Shown: positions 11,547 through 24,728, counted from the first letter of the stretch. The stretch: 64,000 bases of DNA from Angiostrongylus vasorum (GCA_018806985.1 JADANN010000114.1:372001-436000), one strand, 5' to 3'. Numbers and translations are program-made. Notes: generated by a model from the letters alone, not told the origin.

Positions 11547-11930
11547 TACTTGATACTTGATACTTGAATGACCGGTCCTCACTGGTTGTGCGGGCCCTAG
11601 CGCAACCTCCATTTGTCGGAGATCTGCTGGTTAAGCCATTTGGTTCCCTGGAATCCCGAGGTCAGCCTGGCCAAAGCCTGTTCCGGGTCTTCAGCACCAC
11701 AGGCACTCGCAGCACTTGTGAGTCAGAGGGAGATTTGCCACCATGCGACTTTGATGCCAGAACGATAGTGGGTCCTTCTACTGGTTTTCTCTTACCTAGG
11801 CTTGTTGATGGAAACGCCGGCCCCCCTCAGCTTGGGAAACCCCTGCCAGGGGATGAATTCCCCCTGTACATCGCAGTCCGACACGCATGAACACCTCCCA
11901 GCCACAATGAGGCGGTAAAACGTTGTGAGG
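11547..11930 (-). mobile_element. R4 repeat inserted into R3, with near-perfect target duplication
   Basis: AACCCTTTTATTTACT at 11535-11550 and the same sequence with one extra T at 11931-11947 flank the element. The duplicated site is the R3 tail. Confidence 0.7.
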
Positions 11931-11950
11931 AACCCTTTTTATTTACTGCC

Positions 11951-12290
11951 TATTATTATTTTTCACAGCTGGATGTTGCAGAATGCAGCCACTGTAATGC
12001 TGAGATATTTGCAAAACTTGGACACCAGGTCAAATCGAATCGCGATTACCCTTTTCGAGGATCAAATGTTACACACGGTACCACTGAGGCCCTTGCTTCG
12101 CCTTTCTCTCAGCCAAGTTAACTTTGTTTTTATGTCGATTTGTGCTCACCAGATCAATCCCGTTGAAGCGTGATTGGTGATGGAAACACTTTGTAGAAAA
12201 AACTGGCTAAGAAAAAGGCAAAGCGTGGACCTCACTGCTGTCGTATGTAACACATGAGCCCTGGAAAGGGTAGTCCTGGTTCAATATCTA
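11951..12290. repeat. R3 repeat, with an inverted partial copy
   Basis: 11988-12183 is R3 in the usual orientation. From 12184 an inverted segment follows (GCAAAGCGTGGACC, GCCCTGGAAAGGGTAGTC, GGTTCAAT). R4 is inserted just upstream in R3-type sequence. Confidence 0.5.
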
Positions 12291-12486
12291 AGCACTGTGT
12301 GCTTGCATTACAAAGTGTACTTGGCAAGTTTATCACTTTACTTTATCGGCGCAGGTATTAAGTACCATTTGCTGTGCGGTTTTAAAAATCGACTTTCAAC
12401 CTCTGCATAATTAATGGATAAGTTCTTGGACAATAAAGGTAGCAGGACGTTGTTATAAATCATTTATTTGACTAACGTCTCGACAA

Positions 12487-12772
12487 GGGCGCGTGTGGCG
12501 CAGTGGTTGGAGGCGCCACTGCGACACACACGTGGAGTCGATCTCAGTGCCCATGGCTTACCAAGCCTTCCATCACTCCGAGCTCGGCAGATTGGTACCA
12601 GACTTGTCTGGGAAGATAACAGCACTGGCTCGATATATCGGCAGGCCCCCGCGAGACATTGTAAAGGCCAGATATGCATTCAGTAACGTTCAATGATACT
12701 TAATGAAGTCGAATGCATGGCGCATCCCTCAGGGGATTGATCAACGCGGAGAGCTCTACCCTTTTTTATCCT
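12487..12772 (+). mobile_element. SINE-A, full length with target duplication
   Basis: Intact A box (TGGCGCAGTGG). Flanked by imperfect direct repeats, TAACGTCTCGACA before and CAACGTCCCGATC after, as expected for retrotransposition. Confidence 0.7.
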
Positions 12773-12957
12773 TCAACGTCCCGATCTCTTCGTATTCTTT
12801 GGAGCCGATGGTCCGTTACGATGCCCCCATAGTCGTTCATTCTCGAATCTCCTTACAGGTTAAATCTTCTACAGTGTTGTATAGTCGGATGGAATTTCCT
12901 CACTCGGAGCGAGTCTTTTATACGAGACGGTTGTTGTCCTCTACATCGAATAACTGC

Positions 12958-12993
12958 GGCTTTGAAGAATGCGAAGACAAGGAAACGTTGGCC
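12958..12993 (+). ncRNA. Degenerate hammerhead-like motif
   Basis: GGCT + TTGAAGA + decayed stem II + GAAAC + GTT + GGCC + GAATAAAA; same subfamily as the copy at 10029. Confidence 0.35.
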
Positions 12994-13010
12994 GAATAAA
13001 AATTTCATGA

Positions 13011-13680
13011 CAACCTCGTTTTAACTTAGTCCTCCAAGCAAATATTGGTTAATTACGAGAGTGAAAACTTTGTCCTAAGCTTTTAACGACTTATGCATTC
13101 GTAACAATGAAAATAATGAAGATAATAACTTCGAGAACCGTTACCAGGTTGATCAGGTAACACCAGAAGTAGAGAGGACACAGTACGACAACCATAGCGG
13201 AGTTTTTGAACCGAGTTCAGTGACTGTTTCTTAGAAACTTTGGTTTTCAGTTCATTTCTTGTGAATATAGACTATCGGAAATATTTGACTAACCCATTAA
13301 GGACAATACTTATTGCTCGCTTTATAAAATCCCACTGGAGACAACTTTGTCGGATACTGTAGCGGACCGTACCCTACATTTCTACGTGGAAATGTAATGA
13401 ATGTGCGCAAACGAATTCCACGGAATCGTTCGTGTTTCAAGGTTTCTCATGTGATTTTAGTGAGGTTTAAAGCGAGACATTTACGATAGCAAATCGAGCA
13501 TAAATCGGTGATAACTCAGCAACAGTTTCGAATTCGGGAAGGTCATTTCGATTGATAGCGATCGACGGAAATTAATCGCCAACTAACGACGACGACGTTT
13601 GACTGCTGATTAATTGAGTTTGTGCTGATCTCATGATGAATGATCAGGAATTACTTAGATTTGTTGTTGGCAAAAGGAAT
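13011..13680. other. Nothing recognised
   Basis: Non-coding sequence between a PLE-terminal relic and the tandem repeat. Confidence 0.5.
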
Positions 13681-13880
13681 GAATGAACGAGATGAGACGA
13701 GACGAATTAGATGAGTGAGACAAATGGAGCGAATGAGACGAATGACATGGCTGATATGAGGTGAACGAGATGAACAAGATGAACGAGATGAACGAGATAA
13801 ACTAGATGAACAAGATAAATAAATGGGTGAGTGAATGAATAAACAAATAAATCAACGAATCAGTCAGTCGATGAAGTGGA
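13681..13880. repeat. Degenerate ~10-bp tandem repeat (GATGAACRAR type)
   Basis: Units such as GATGAACAA and GATGAACGA follow in phase near 13760-13820 and grade into looser GAATGA/AATAAA units on both sides. Confidence 0.6.
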
Positions 13881-14076
13881 TGAAATGAACTGATTGGTTG
13901 ACGGTAACGTCACACGAACGGCTTGAAGTAATTATATCTGCCCATCTTATTTGATTTCACTTGGCATGATCTTCAATATTGAACTATTCGCTCAGCAAAA
14001 AGCAAAAAATCGAGTTTTCGACGACTGAATTTGCTATTATTCCTATTTTTTCACTTAAAATATTGAAATAGATACC

Positions 14077-14463
14077 CCTCCTAACGGTTTACCGCCTCAT
14101 CGAGACTGGGAGATGTTCCTGGGTGTCGGACTGCGATGTTCAACGAACGATTCATCCCCTGGCAGGGTCTCCTAAGCTCAGAAAGAGTCCGGCGTTTACA
14201 TTAGGAAGCCTAGCTAAGAGTAAAGCAATAACAGGATCCACACCATCCCGGTATCAAAGTCGCATGCTGGTAAATCTCCCTCTGACCCACCAGGCCTGCT
14301 ACTGCCTGTGGTTGTGAAGACCTGCGGCAGACTTTGGCCAGGCTGACCTCGGGATTCCAGGGAACCACAACGGCTTAGCCAGCAAATCTCCGGAAAACAG
14401 AGATTATACTGCGGTCCGCACAACCAGTGAGGGCGAGCCATTCAAGTATCAACTATCAAGTAA
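14077..14463 (+). repeat. R4 repeat
   Basis: Sense orientation on the plus strand: AACGGTTTACCGCCTCATCG to TTCAAGTATCAACTATCAAG. AATAGAT lies on both sides, a possible short target duplication. Confidence 0.6.
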
Positions 14464-14898
14464 GTAATAGATGTCACTTTTGTCACGATTCTCCCGAACA
14501 ATAAATGCTAGCGAAACCTCTCTCTTGCTGTCTTGTTAAGGCGTAACTTAGTACTTAGCTTAGCAGAGTTTCTGACATTTTCAATCATCCTTTCAAGTAT
14601 GTTATATTTCTCTTCACATCACTTCAAATCACTGGATTTACTAGTTTTCTTTGTACTAGTTGAGTTTTCTTTGTTTTTTCCTAATGAGAGAGGACATTGT
14701 CGCCTTTTCGAAGATTCTAAGCCAATGATTTGTTCCACTTCTACAATACGTAGTGCATACGTGAGGTGTTAAGGTTTAATCATTAACGGGAAATTTCCAG
14801 GACCGAATTCCTACCGACCTTAGAGTTTAGCTATGGTTTCCTAGTTTCTTGATGAACGAGGACGAAAGTCTTATTGTTGTACTTATCTATCTACAAAA

Positions 14899-14933
14899 GA
14901 TGACGTTTCGGCAAACTTCACCTTCTTCAGAGC
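14899..14933 (-). ncRNA. Hammerhead-like motif (GGC/GCC subfamily)
   Basis: CTGAAGA + A + GGT-loop-GCC + GAAAC + GTC; stem I is weak in this copy. Confidence 0.35.
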
Positions 14934-15424
14934 ATTATGAAGGTTATATTGATTGCAATCGATTGCAAACCCAAATACTTTCATATCCTCAAAGGAAAAT
15001 CTCTGGAACCTAAATAACAACCGCAGTGGAGACAGCTTTACCAAACACTATGGCTTTCTTAAAGCCTTCCCACTTACTGATAAAGAACAACCGCACGGAG
15101 GCTACATGAGAGGGTGTGTGCTTCATTCTTCTGTTGAGGTTATGAAAGCATTTGTCTGAGAAGGTTGGTGCATCGTTTTGACCATTGTACTTTAGAAACA
15201 TAACCGCAGGGATGCTGAAATATGAGAAAAGCTCGAAACCTCAGTTGGCTTTTGAACTCGAGATTACCATCATCAAGGCCTCACGTGTTATCCACCACAC
15301 CAACCAAGGCTCTTGCTTTACTTTTCTCTCAGCAACAATTTTACTCGAAATCTATTTATAGATCCCAATTTTTGCTTTTGTGTCAGTATTCCCATATTTC
15401 TATTTCACACGTACCCTGCTATAA

Positions 15425-15697
15425 AGTAGCGTGCCGCGCAATGGTCGGAGGGGCCGTGCAACACATACGTGGGCATCGATCCCGGCGCCCAGGCCCACCG
15501 AGCCTTCTGTGCATCCGGGGATCGACAAATTGGTACCAGACTTGTCTGGGAGGATAGCAGGACTGGCTCGATACATTGGTACGCCACCGCAAGTCATTGT
15601 AAAAGCCAGATATGGATTCAGTCACCTTCAACGTTACTTAATGAAGTCGAAAGCATGGCGCATTCCTTAGGAAATGATCAACGCCGAGAGCTTTATG
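15425..15697 (+). mobile_element. SINE-A, diverged
   Basis: Head GTGCCGCGCAATGGTCGGAGG with B box GGCATCGATCCC; tail ends in GAGAGCTTTATGC. Confidence 0.6.
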
Positions 15698-16311
15698 CAT
15701 TATTTTAGTAGTTGTCAATGTAACTCCTGATAATGCATGCTTGGAACTTTTTAACTCGTTTATTTCTTCGCTGTCTCTTTAACTAAACCCGAATAGAATA
15801 GAATCACTTATAGCTTTTCCTTTTCATTCCAGTCTTTTCCTCATTTTCAAGCAATAAATAATTTCTGTGTTACGTTACTTACTTTTCTCTTACCACCTCC
15901 TTCCAATGTCGACAGCTGATTTTTCACCTGCTCTACTGCTTTATGTCGTTTTTGTCCCTTTCTTCTTTCTCCAAGCCATTCTGATCATTCTACAGATTTT
16001 CCCCACTGTTTTTGTTATGAGTTTATTCTCGAGATGTCTTTACTGTCATTTGAAGGCGTACTTTACCTTGTCTAGGGGTACCAAATACGAAACGATTTCT
16101 TTGAGCTTTTTCTCCACAAATTTCTTGAGAGTACTTGTCTCAGACTTTCATGAACCCCGATTTTGGTGTAATTAAAGAGATTATTCTATTTTTTTTTGTG
16201 TTCATGTCACTTCATTGTTTCTGGTTTGCACTCTTGGCAGTTCTTCCTATCGTGGAGGAATGAAGACAATTTCTTTCTCAGCAATCGCGAGGTTGTTAAA
16301 CAGCATACGTT

Positions 16312-16680
16312 TAATGATGCTGAGATATTTGCAAAACTCCGGACCGCAGGTGTCTACGGTGGGGAACGAACGCGCTATTGTCCTTTCAGGGGAGTAGCGC
16401 GCTCACCACCACACCACGCGGGTCCTTCGTTTCGCCTGTCTCTCAGCTAGTTCAGCTTAACTGGGTTCGTTGCCGATTTGGGCTCCCAGATCAATCCCGC
16501 TGACGGGTGATTGCTGATGGCAAAAGATCGATAGAACTAGCTGAGAGACAGGAGAAACGAAGGACCCACATGGTGTGGTGGTGAGCGCGCTACTACCTGG
16601 AAAGGACAATAGCGCGTTCGTTCCCCACCGTAGACACCTGCGGTCCGGAGTTTTGCAAATATCTCAGCATCATTAAAGTT
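16312..16680. repeat. Two R3 copies as a long inverted repeat
   Basis: Arms ~16312-16455 and ~16525-16672 are near-perfect reverse complements (GCTGAGATATTTGCAAAACT against AGTTTTGCAAATATCTCAGC at the ends), with a ~70-bp spacer made of more R3 sequence. Confidence 0.75.
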
Positions 16681-16791
16681 ATATTTTGCAATACATACTC
16701 TGCCGCTAAAAAAAAGTACGCAGTAAATAATAAGTCAAAATTGTGAGCATACGTTTATTTCCATACAATAACACACATACAACACAACCGT

Positions 16792-16827
16792 AGCTGACGT
16801 TTCGGCAGAATCGCCTTCTTCAGGGCC
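16792..16827 (-). ncRNA. Hammerhead-like motif (GGC/GCC subfamily)
   Basis: CTGAAGA + A + GGC-GATTCT-GCC + GAAAC + GTC + AGCT; the full core is intact. Confidence 0.45.
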
Positions 16828-17592
16828 TGGAAGGGCACACGAATACACAACTTACTAGGTCAAACGCTTCAACAGCACAAACAGAGAGATGAAAATCTGC
16901 ACGATAATTACAAGATCTACGGCTTCTCGAAAAACCCATCGCTTTTTTCACCTGCCTTCCAATGACGAAGAACAGCCGCTCAGAGTCGCACATGGTTGAC
17001 GACTGCACCACCCCACATCAACGACCGATACGAAGCTAAGGGGCGAGATCACGCGTAATCTCGGGGGCATTCCTCCCTGCCATTCGTTGTGGGATTTTTT
17101 GGCATTTATCCAAAAAGCCTCGAGGAGTTTGCGCGTTGGTGTTTTAGGATCCCGTGCGAGGATAGCGCCTTTGCATCAAAATCTTCTCTGCTATGCTTTT
17201 GTATCCTATGCGTCCCTAGTGGTCCTGCTTTTCGCTTGCCATCTAGCTGGTGCCAAAATGAAGACACCATTTTTTGGGGGTAATGGTATTTTCCTTCAAA
17301 AAAAAATTTCGGACCAGTCATTATTATTAGTTGTTTTCTAGCGTCACACTGTTCGCGGTCAGAATCGCTAGAGTAAAGCTTCAGCTCCCTCCGTTTTATA
17401 TCTTCCATTACAAATGTGGTTATAATAACATTGGTAATAATTATAGTAGTAGTAACGGTAAAAGTCGCATAAATAAAATTAATTATTATTAGTGAGGGAA
17501 GGACGATCAAGGTGTTATTAGAAGCAGTCGAAATATTGACGGTTTTTAGTCCTTGAACTTAACAAGGATACAATAAATGCCAGGTAATAAAA

Positions 17593-17868
17593 AAGGATAA
17601 AGCTCTCGGCGTTGATCAATCCCTGAGGGATGCGCCATGCATTCGAGTTCATTAAGGATCGTCTGGAGGTGATTGAATGCATATCTGGCCTTTATAATGA
17701 CTCGCAATGGCCTACCGATGTATCGAGCCAGTGCTGCTATGCTTCCAGACTAGTCTCTTACCAATTTGCCCACCTCGAGAGATGGAGGGTATGACGGGCC
17801 ACGGGCGCGGAGATCGATTCCACGTTTGTGTTGCAGGGCATCTCCGACTACTGCGCCACACGCGCCCT
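17593..17868 (-). mobile_element. SINE-A, full length
   Basis: Tail AGGATAAAGCTCTCGGCGTT at the left, tRNA-like head at the right. Confidence 0.65.
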
Positions 17869-18144
17869 TTTCAAATGATATATATCATAATAATACGGTT
17901 TTACAATATGTGATTTATCTTTCCTGTAAAAAAAACTTACTCTCTCGTCTTCTATTATTCGCTATGTTACACCACTGTAAAAAAAATACTCTACTTTTTT
18001 CCACGCTTCATATAAGCTTCACATAATCTCTGATATCCAGGAACAAAGGAGAATTTTGAAAACAAATGAACGTGAGATTCTCTCGCTTTACTGCTAAGAT
18101 CCACAAACGATCACGGTTTCTTGTTTACGTGGGACTTCTAGTAT

Positions 18145-18390
18145 TAAAGGATAAAAAGCTCACGGCGTTTATCCATTCTTGAAGGGTGCGCCATACATTG
18201 GGCTTCATTAAGCATAATTGTAGGCGATTGAATGCACATCTGGCCTTTACAATGATTCGTGGTTGTGTATCGATGTATCGAGCCAGTGCTACTGTCCTCT
18301 CAGATAAATCTATTATCAACCGCCTTGGGCGCCGGGATCGATTCCATCTGTATTGCAGGGAGCCTCCGATCACTGCGCAACACGCCCCCC
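18145..18390 (-). mobile_element. SINE-A, with internal deletion
   Basis: Tail and head recognisable. About 30 bp of the middle (between the cysteine-like ATCAAC and the GCCTTGGGCG segment) is missing. Confidence 0.55.
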
Positions 18391-19356
18391 TTGATTCTAG
18401 CAATGTGTTAGTCAAATGGCCTGTTGTTCTCTTCTCAGAACGAATTAGTCTTCGTTCAGAATCGTTTTTATGAATTGAAATCATCCTTTTGACAATCTTA
18501 CATGATGGAAAAAAACACTATTAGCCGATGAGGAATCGAAGAACTTGACATAGGACGAGTTTTCATGATTCTTCGTCTAGACAATTACGTTCGAACAGTG
18601 GATTATTGCCTAATCGGAATAGCGAAGGAATTGATGAGAGAAAAACTGGTCTTGTCACATTCAATGGCAGGAGACATTTTATTAAACTGTAAGAATCGTC
18701 TTTGACATTAAATCAAAATATTGTTATTACTATTGTTTTTGTTTTTATTGTCATTCTTCAATCTACAAACATCTTTGCACTTTGTGATTTTACAGTATTT
18801 TGCATAGGATGCGTTTTCACTGTTAGACAACAGTATTCTGGAACTGATGACCACCTTAGAATAATGTCCTTCAGAAATCCTTTTAACAAGGAAGATTTAT
18901 TCCTCGCTCTAAGTTTTGTCCCTGTTCGAGAAGAAATAACCGTATTGTTGGTCATTCACTATCAATGTCACTAAATTTATTTGACAAAGATCGTCAATTT
19001 AGAAGTGTGTTGGCTTGCATGACTAGCCCTTTAATGTACAGTAACCCTTCAGCTGTACTTTCTCACACAAATGGCATGAAGTTATTTCAACTGTCGATAG
19101 TTCTTTATTCAACTTTAAACTTTCTAGTAAATAAGGAGATTCTGCACTTATTAGTAGCACCAAAGTTCGGTACTCTACAGGTTTAATTACGGACGATTAA
19201 TTGTCTTCATCGACGTGTTTCATCTGCAAGCGTCTCGTTGCATTCGACCAGAACAACAACATATTTATAACAACTCTATGTTTCATATATACGACCATAT
19301 CTACCCTGTAGACTTTCTTCTCGTGAGATGTGTCCCATAGTAGCCGATCTACGAAG

Positions 19357-19830
19357 GGGAGAATGTGTGGCCCAATGGTTAGTGATATCCTGCAACAGCC
19401 TACGAGACCGCGATCGTTGGTTCGACCTCCTCAGGAGTTGAAAGTTTCCTTTCAGATAGTCAAGGAACACAAAAGCGCACAATTGATGCGTGCGTAGGCC
19501 AATGGAAGCTACTTCGTAGGAAAGATATGCATTCAGTCTGTTCATTTGATATTGTGTATAACTTGACTCGACTCCCACAATGCCATCTGGGAAGCCGAGT
19601 ATTTCGTGTTTTTCTCCTCGTCACCTTGGTAGCTTCCTCGTGCAGCATTGGCCACTTTCTCGTTCTTCAACCCACCTGGGAATACGGATTCGGATTCCAC
19701 TAAAATCACGAAAATTTTCTTGAAGATCCCGGAGGCATGGAGCAGTAGTAGGTGAGCCTGGAGTGCGCAATCAAACCAATGATCGATCCCATACGTGTTA
19801 CAAGGCACCTCTTACCGTTGGACTATACTC
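19357..19830. repeat. Two tRNA-like SINE heads in opposite orientation
   Basis: Plus strand from 19357: A box TGGCCCAATGG, B box GGTTCGACC. Minus strand from ~19825: A box TAGTCCAACGG, B box GGTTTGATTGC. A GATATGCATTCAG block like SINE-A lies between. Probably related SINEs, one inverted. Confidence 0.45.
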
Positions 19831-20114
19831 AACTCAATTTACATCACCTGTCACCTGTAGGTAATTTACATACCGGCAGTAAATCATAAGCATCGCACAT
19901 TAAGACCGGTTCTTCAATTCGATGCTCATCGCACCTTTCTATCGTTAACGAGTTATTCTTTCGAACATTGTAACATCTCTTGTACAGTGCAAAAACAACG
20001 GGAAGGAAATGTCTAGTGTCTTGCCACTCGAGAATGCTTCAAGTAAAACGGAGCTTGAAAATCAGTGCAATTAGGATTCTACAAACGAAATATCGTAAAC
20101 TGCCTTTATAGCGT

Positions 20115-20475
20115 TTAGACGTGGTAGTGGTTGTCTATGGGAGTGGACAGCTTAGAGGAATGATTTCACTAATCACGAACATGTTGCTAATTAGATTTCG
20201 CACCGAGTTCACCAAGTCTCTTATGCCTCCGGAGTCGGGAAATTGGTACCACACTTGCCTGGGAAAATTCACTCTCTGCAGTACAAGTGGGGAACGCTCC
20301 AACCCAGCTATCTCAAGAAGAATCGACTCGACCAGCAACCAACGACTCCATGACGAAAGGAAAATGCTCAAGCAGCAGCTGAACGGACGCGTAAAAAGTT
20401 TGAAGACCTTCGGAGACGGTGGATGTGACGAAACGAATTGTAAGCAAGAGAGTTGCTGGGCTCAGCACAGTGTGA
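20115..20475 (+). mobile_element. SINE-B
   Basis: Middle GGTACCACACTTGCCTGGGA (like SINE-A), then a tail unlike SINE-A: ATCGACTCGACCAGCA, GCTCAAGCAGCAGC, GACGAAACGAATTG, GCTGGGCTCAGCAC, shared with 33.0-32.7 kb. Confidence 0.5.
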
Positions 20476-21159
20476 TACAAGTTGTGTAGGTTTACACATT
20501 AAATAATAAATAATAATGTAAATATTAATAATAATAGCAATTGTCCAGTAACTGGTGCGTAACATGTTACTGTAGCGACTGAAAATGAGATGGCAATCGG
20601 TGCGGCTTGCGGCTAATTTTTTTGGCCAAAAACGCTTTGAAGCTGTCATTACGTTTAAATGGGAACATCGATTGATAGGAAGACAGAAAGAAGTTAAGTG
20701 GAACTGCTAAGGACCTTTTGGAGGAAGAAATCTTCTGTTTGATCCACTTCATTTAAACTCACAAAAAGAATTATCAATGAATTGAGAGAAGGACTATATG
20801 GTAATAATAGCAGTAGTACTTGCTTAAAAAACACCAAACCTGATAGAAAAAAGGACAACGTACGGGTCATCAAATGGAAAGAAAATATTTTCAACATTCC
20901 TTTCTCTCTCTTTCTCGTTCCGTTTTTTAGTGCACATAACCGAACGATGTCTCTACTGATGATCAGCGTTCAATTAAAGGGAATGTCCTCTATCACCTTA
21001 ACGTATTCTTTGAATTTGAATTTTGTTCTTAGCCAAGATGTTCATTAAGTATTCTATTTAACATTGTAGGACACGGTATATAAGAAAGCGGTTTTAAAGA
21101 GGATTAAAATGTATAGAACGCTCTTACTCTGTAGTACTACTAAGGGATGCGATGTCCAT

Positions 21160-21395
21160 GGAACACTGGGATTGTGGAATCGATCCCCGCGCACTTGGCC
21201 CACGAAGCCTTCCATTCCTCCGGAATCGGCAAATTGATAGCAGACTTGTCTGGGAGGATAGCAGCACTGGCTGGTTCCATCGGCAGGCCACTGCGAGTCA
21301 TTGTAAAGACTAGATATGCATTCAATCACCTCCAACGATATTTAATGAAGTCGAATGCATGGCACATCCCTCAGCGATTATCCTTTTATTCTTTA
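21160..21395 (+). mobile_element. SINE-A lacking the A-box head
   Basis: Begins near the B box (GGAATCGATCCCCGCGC) and runs to the tail (CATCCCTCAG, TATCCTTTTATT); 5'-truncated. Confidence 0.55.
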
Positions 21396-21889
21396 TGGAG
21401 CATTTCTGCACTATTTCTTGTTGTCTAGGTTACTGTAGTTTTTATCAGTCGCTTAGAATCTTACTTCCCATCGAGCGAAATTGTGAAAAGGAATACTTCT
21501 GGATCGTTTATTGATGAGGCTAATAACAGTTGTGGAAGGATCATTTCAATGTTATCGAAAAGAAACGATTTCGTTTCATCTTTAATGACATTGCACATTT
21601 CGTTGAATCACATTCACATCGAATATGAAGTGCGAAATGGAAGTTTATGAATGCCGATGATAGAAAACATTAACGACTTCCGTTGAAGGCACTGTAACAA
21701 CAAGCGTCAATTTTGTCGGCTGTCATCAACACCTACGCAGCCACATTAGACCTATTGGAAGGCTTTAATCAGTTTTCTTCAACAGCTTAAACGTCAGCAA
21801 ATTGTCGTCAACATTGTGCTGAATTAGCAAAGTGTAAAACATTCAGCGCAGTTCAAGCCTCCCACCTAGTGATAAACCACGCAATCGAG

Positions 21890-22100
21890 TCAGTTCGTAG
21901 CATAGTAGAGGTGATTAAATGCATATTTGGTCTATATAATGACTTCCACCAGCTTCCCGATGAGTAAAGTCAGCTCTTTGTCTCTCGAGTTGGGTCTAGT
22001 ATCAGCTTTCCGAACCTGAAGCTGTGGACGTGGTCGAACCAACGATCACATGTATGTTGCAAAGCAACTCCCGCCTAGATACATGCACCCATGCAACTAC
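21890..22100 (-). mobile_element. SINE-A relic
   Basis: GTGATTAAATGCATATTTGG and a decayed head (GTATGTTGCAAAGCAAC) in the expected order. Confidence 0.35.
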
Positions 22101-24347
22101 TAGAGTCGATAAACCGTAAACGATTGATTTAATGACAGTTAATACGAATCACGAGAAGTGCCACTTTATTGTTGAGATGTCAATCAGACCTGTTGTCTCA
22201 CCCACATCCATTAGAGATTGCTTGCTCAATTCCTTAGATGTTCACATGCCAGCACGATAACTGGCATGTTTCATTCCTACTGCATAGCATGATCTCAATT
22301 TAATTTGTAGACCACTTCACCTCATAATCAAATCATCATTAAATCACACTTAACGCACAAAAAGTGGCAAATGCTTCGACATTTCTGCTTTGCTCAACTG
22401 ACGACTTGCCTTGAAGTCACAAAAAACCATCTAAGCGTAGGAATGTGGGCAGGTGCAGCCCAGAAACTACTTCAGCAAGTTTGGTGATCAAAGACCGCAA
22501 CACAAGACAAAGTTGCTGCAAAAAAAATAGTACAAGTAAGAATTGTACTGTTTCTGTAGACCTGCAGCTCTTCAGCTTTTTTCCTCAATACGGATGTTTT
22601 TATGGTGCTGCAATGGGTTCGGCTGGGACAGACATCTCTCCGCCATATGAATGAACTATTTTTTTATTTAATGGTTCTTTGACTCAGTCGTAAAATAAGT
22701 CAACCGAAAAGAGCAATGGTGGTTGGAAAAAAATGTTAACATGAATAAATAGACCTTGTTTTCAATACGAATAACTATTTGCACTGAAGAATGACGGAAA
22801 ATTACACAGGATACTGTAGGACCTTGCTAGTGAAAACTTCACTGAGATTTAACGGACAAAACCAAAGTAGTGTCGTAGATATTAAGGGCCTAGATTCTTC
22901 TCTGTTAATTCCTAAGAACCAACACAGTTATGTTCTTTTAGCATTCTCGTTAGGAGTTCAACACTACCTGCCTTTTTTTTGGACGCTCGGTTTTAAGTCT
23001 TATGGTGAGAGCATGTGAATTAATTCAGCTGTCACTTCAGTGAGCTGTGTATAATCAAATTCGTTTCTTCAATTTTAGAAGTGCTTTAAAGCAGAAGCCT
23101 GATAAACTGCACCGTAGCCGGTGGCCAAATAGAATTCGATCATGAAAAAGGAGTTTAGGGAATTTAGACAACAGTTGTAAAATCCAGTTCTTAAGGTTAA
23201 TTTTGCATTTTCTGTTTTAATTTTGCTGATAACTAAGAAACTCACTAAGTAAAACTAGTATCCATGTGTGGTGAAGAAATCAAAACGAACAGAGAGAAGC
23301 GGAGACTTAACACAGAAAATTTCTTGTGTATCTCTTTAATCGAAGGAATAGTGCTGACGACAATGCCGTGTCAGATTGCTGAGTCGTCAATTTTCTCGAG
23401 GATCCTCCTGCACGCCATGGTCGATCCACCTCCAACCAACTATGGAGCGTTGGAGCAATTTTTATGTCCTGCCCATTCTTCTGCTGAATGGATTTATGTC
23501 ATCACGCAGAAAATGGCTGATAGAGCTACTACATCGCCGACTTCTACTGCCTGACGATGGTTTCAGTCTTGTTCCACCTCGACATTCACGACATCATTGA
23601 GTTAGGGTAGTGCTGCTAAGTGCATTCTGGGGTACCACTCCATTATAGTACGGCTAATGTGATAATGTATCGACCATTTTTCATTTACCGTCCGAATCCA
23701 ATGACGCCGCCGCTGTTCTCGGCTTGTTCATCGTCCATCGCGCAGCGTCGTCCCATAACCAGTTTCACCTTTTCTTCTAAGGCACTGCTGATAACGTTTG
23801 ATTTCACGCGGAGTCATCATTGATTTCTTTGCAATCAGATGTGTGAAATGTGATCAATCGATAATCAACGAAAATTATTCCCATGCAATTTGTGATGACG
23901 ATTATAGGCTTCTTAGCCATTGCGTCTTGGTGTGGCTTTATACCTTCGAGACGATGCCTAATCTCGGGTTTATTACGGAGTGGAAGACGCCTGAATTTTT
24001 TAGCGTTTATGGACTTGCTGGCTTTTTTTTGAAAATATCAACAATTTTTTTTGATAACTAGAGAATATCGTGGGTTGTGAACATGAACGGAACGTAGAAA
24101 AGACTTGGCTGTCTCGTTCTGTGGACGTGAATGATATGTACGGTGCTTTTTACTGTGTGTTACCACTGTCCATCATACAAACACATTGCTAGCAGCATTT
24201 GGAAGTGTTTAGCAACCTAATGGTCTTGCTTCCACTAATTTTTACACCGAGCACTCTGTAAAACCACTGTCAGCCATTACAGCAATGAAAATTGAAACAC
24301 TCCTATAAATGGATAGCATAAATATTTAGATAGATAGCATAGATATA
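22101..24347. other. Intergenic; one weakly coding-like stretch
   Basis: 23340-23830 is richer in G/C and open in two frames for 70-95 codons, but the frames compete and no family is recognised. The rest is A/T-rich. Confidence 0.4.
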
Positions 24348-24728
24348 CCTCACAACGGTTTACCGCCTCATCGTGGCTGGGAGGTGTTCTGTGTGTCGGA
24401 CTGCGATGTAAAACGGGAGGATTCATCCTCCTGGCAGGATCTCCCAAGCTGAGAAGGAGTCCGGCGTTTCCATCAGGAAGCCTAGCTAAGAGTAAACCAA
24501 TACCAGTATCTACTACCGTCCTGGTATAAAAGTCACATGATGCATATCTCCCTCTGATCCACAAAGGCTGCGACTTCCTGTTGTGGTGAAGACCTGGGGC
24601 AGACTTACGCCAGGCTGACCTCGGGATTCCAAGGAACCACAAGAGCTTAACCAGCAAATCTCCAAAAAAATGGAGATTATGTTGGGGCCCGCACAACAGG
24701 TGAGGACGGGTCATTCAAATACCGAGTA
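24348..24728 (+). repeat. R4 repeat
   Basis: CAACGGTTTACCGCCTCATC to GGTCATTCAAATACC; the tail is shortened. Confidence 0.6.

Noticed and set aside
11564..11890. 108-codon open frame, similar to 42786-43124 and 25293-25625
   Set aside because: All three are the R4 repeat on the strand opposite to its inferred sense. Copies shift frame relative to each other, so similarity is at the DNA level.
23264..23600. Overlapping 75-96-codon frames in a G/C-richer stretch
   Set aside because: The frames compete, none has a recognisable domain, and no convincing splice pair joins them. Left as uncertain rather than called.
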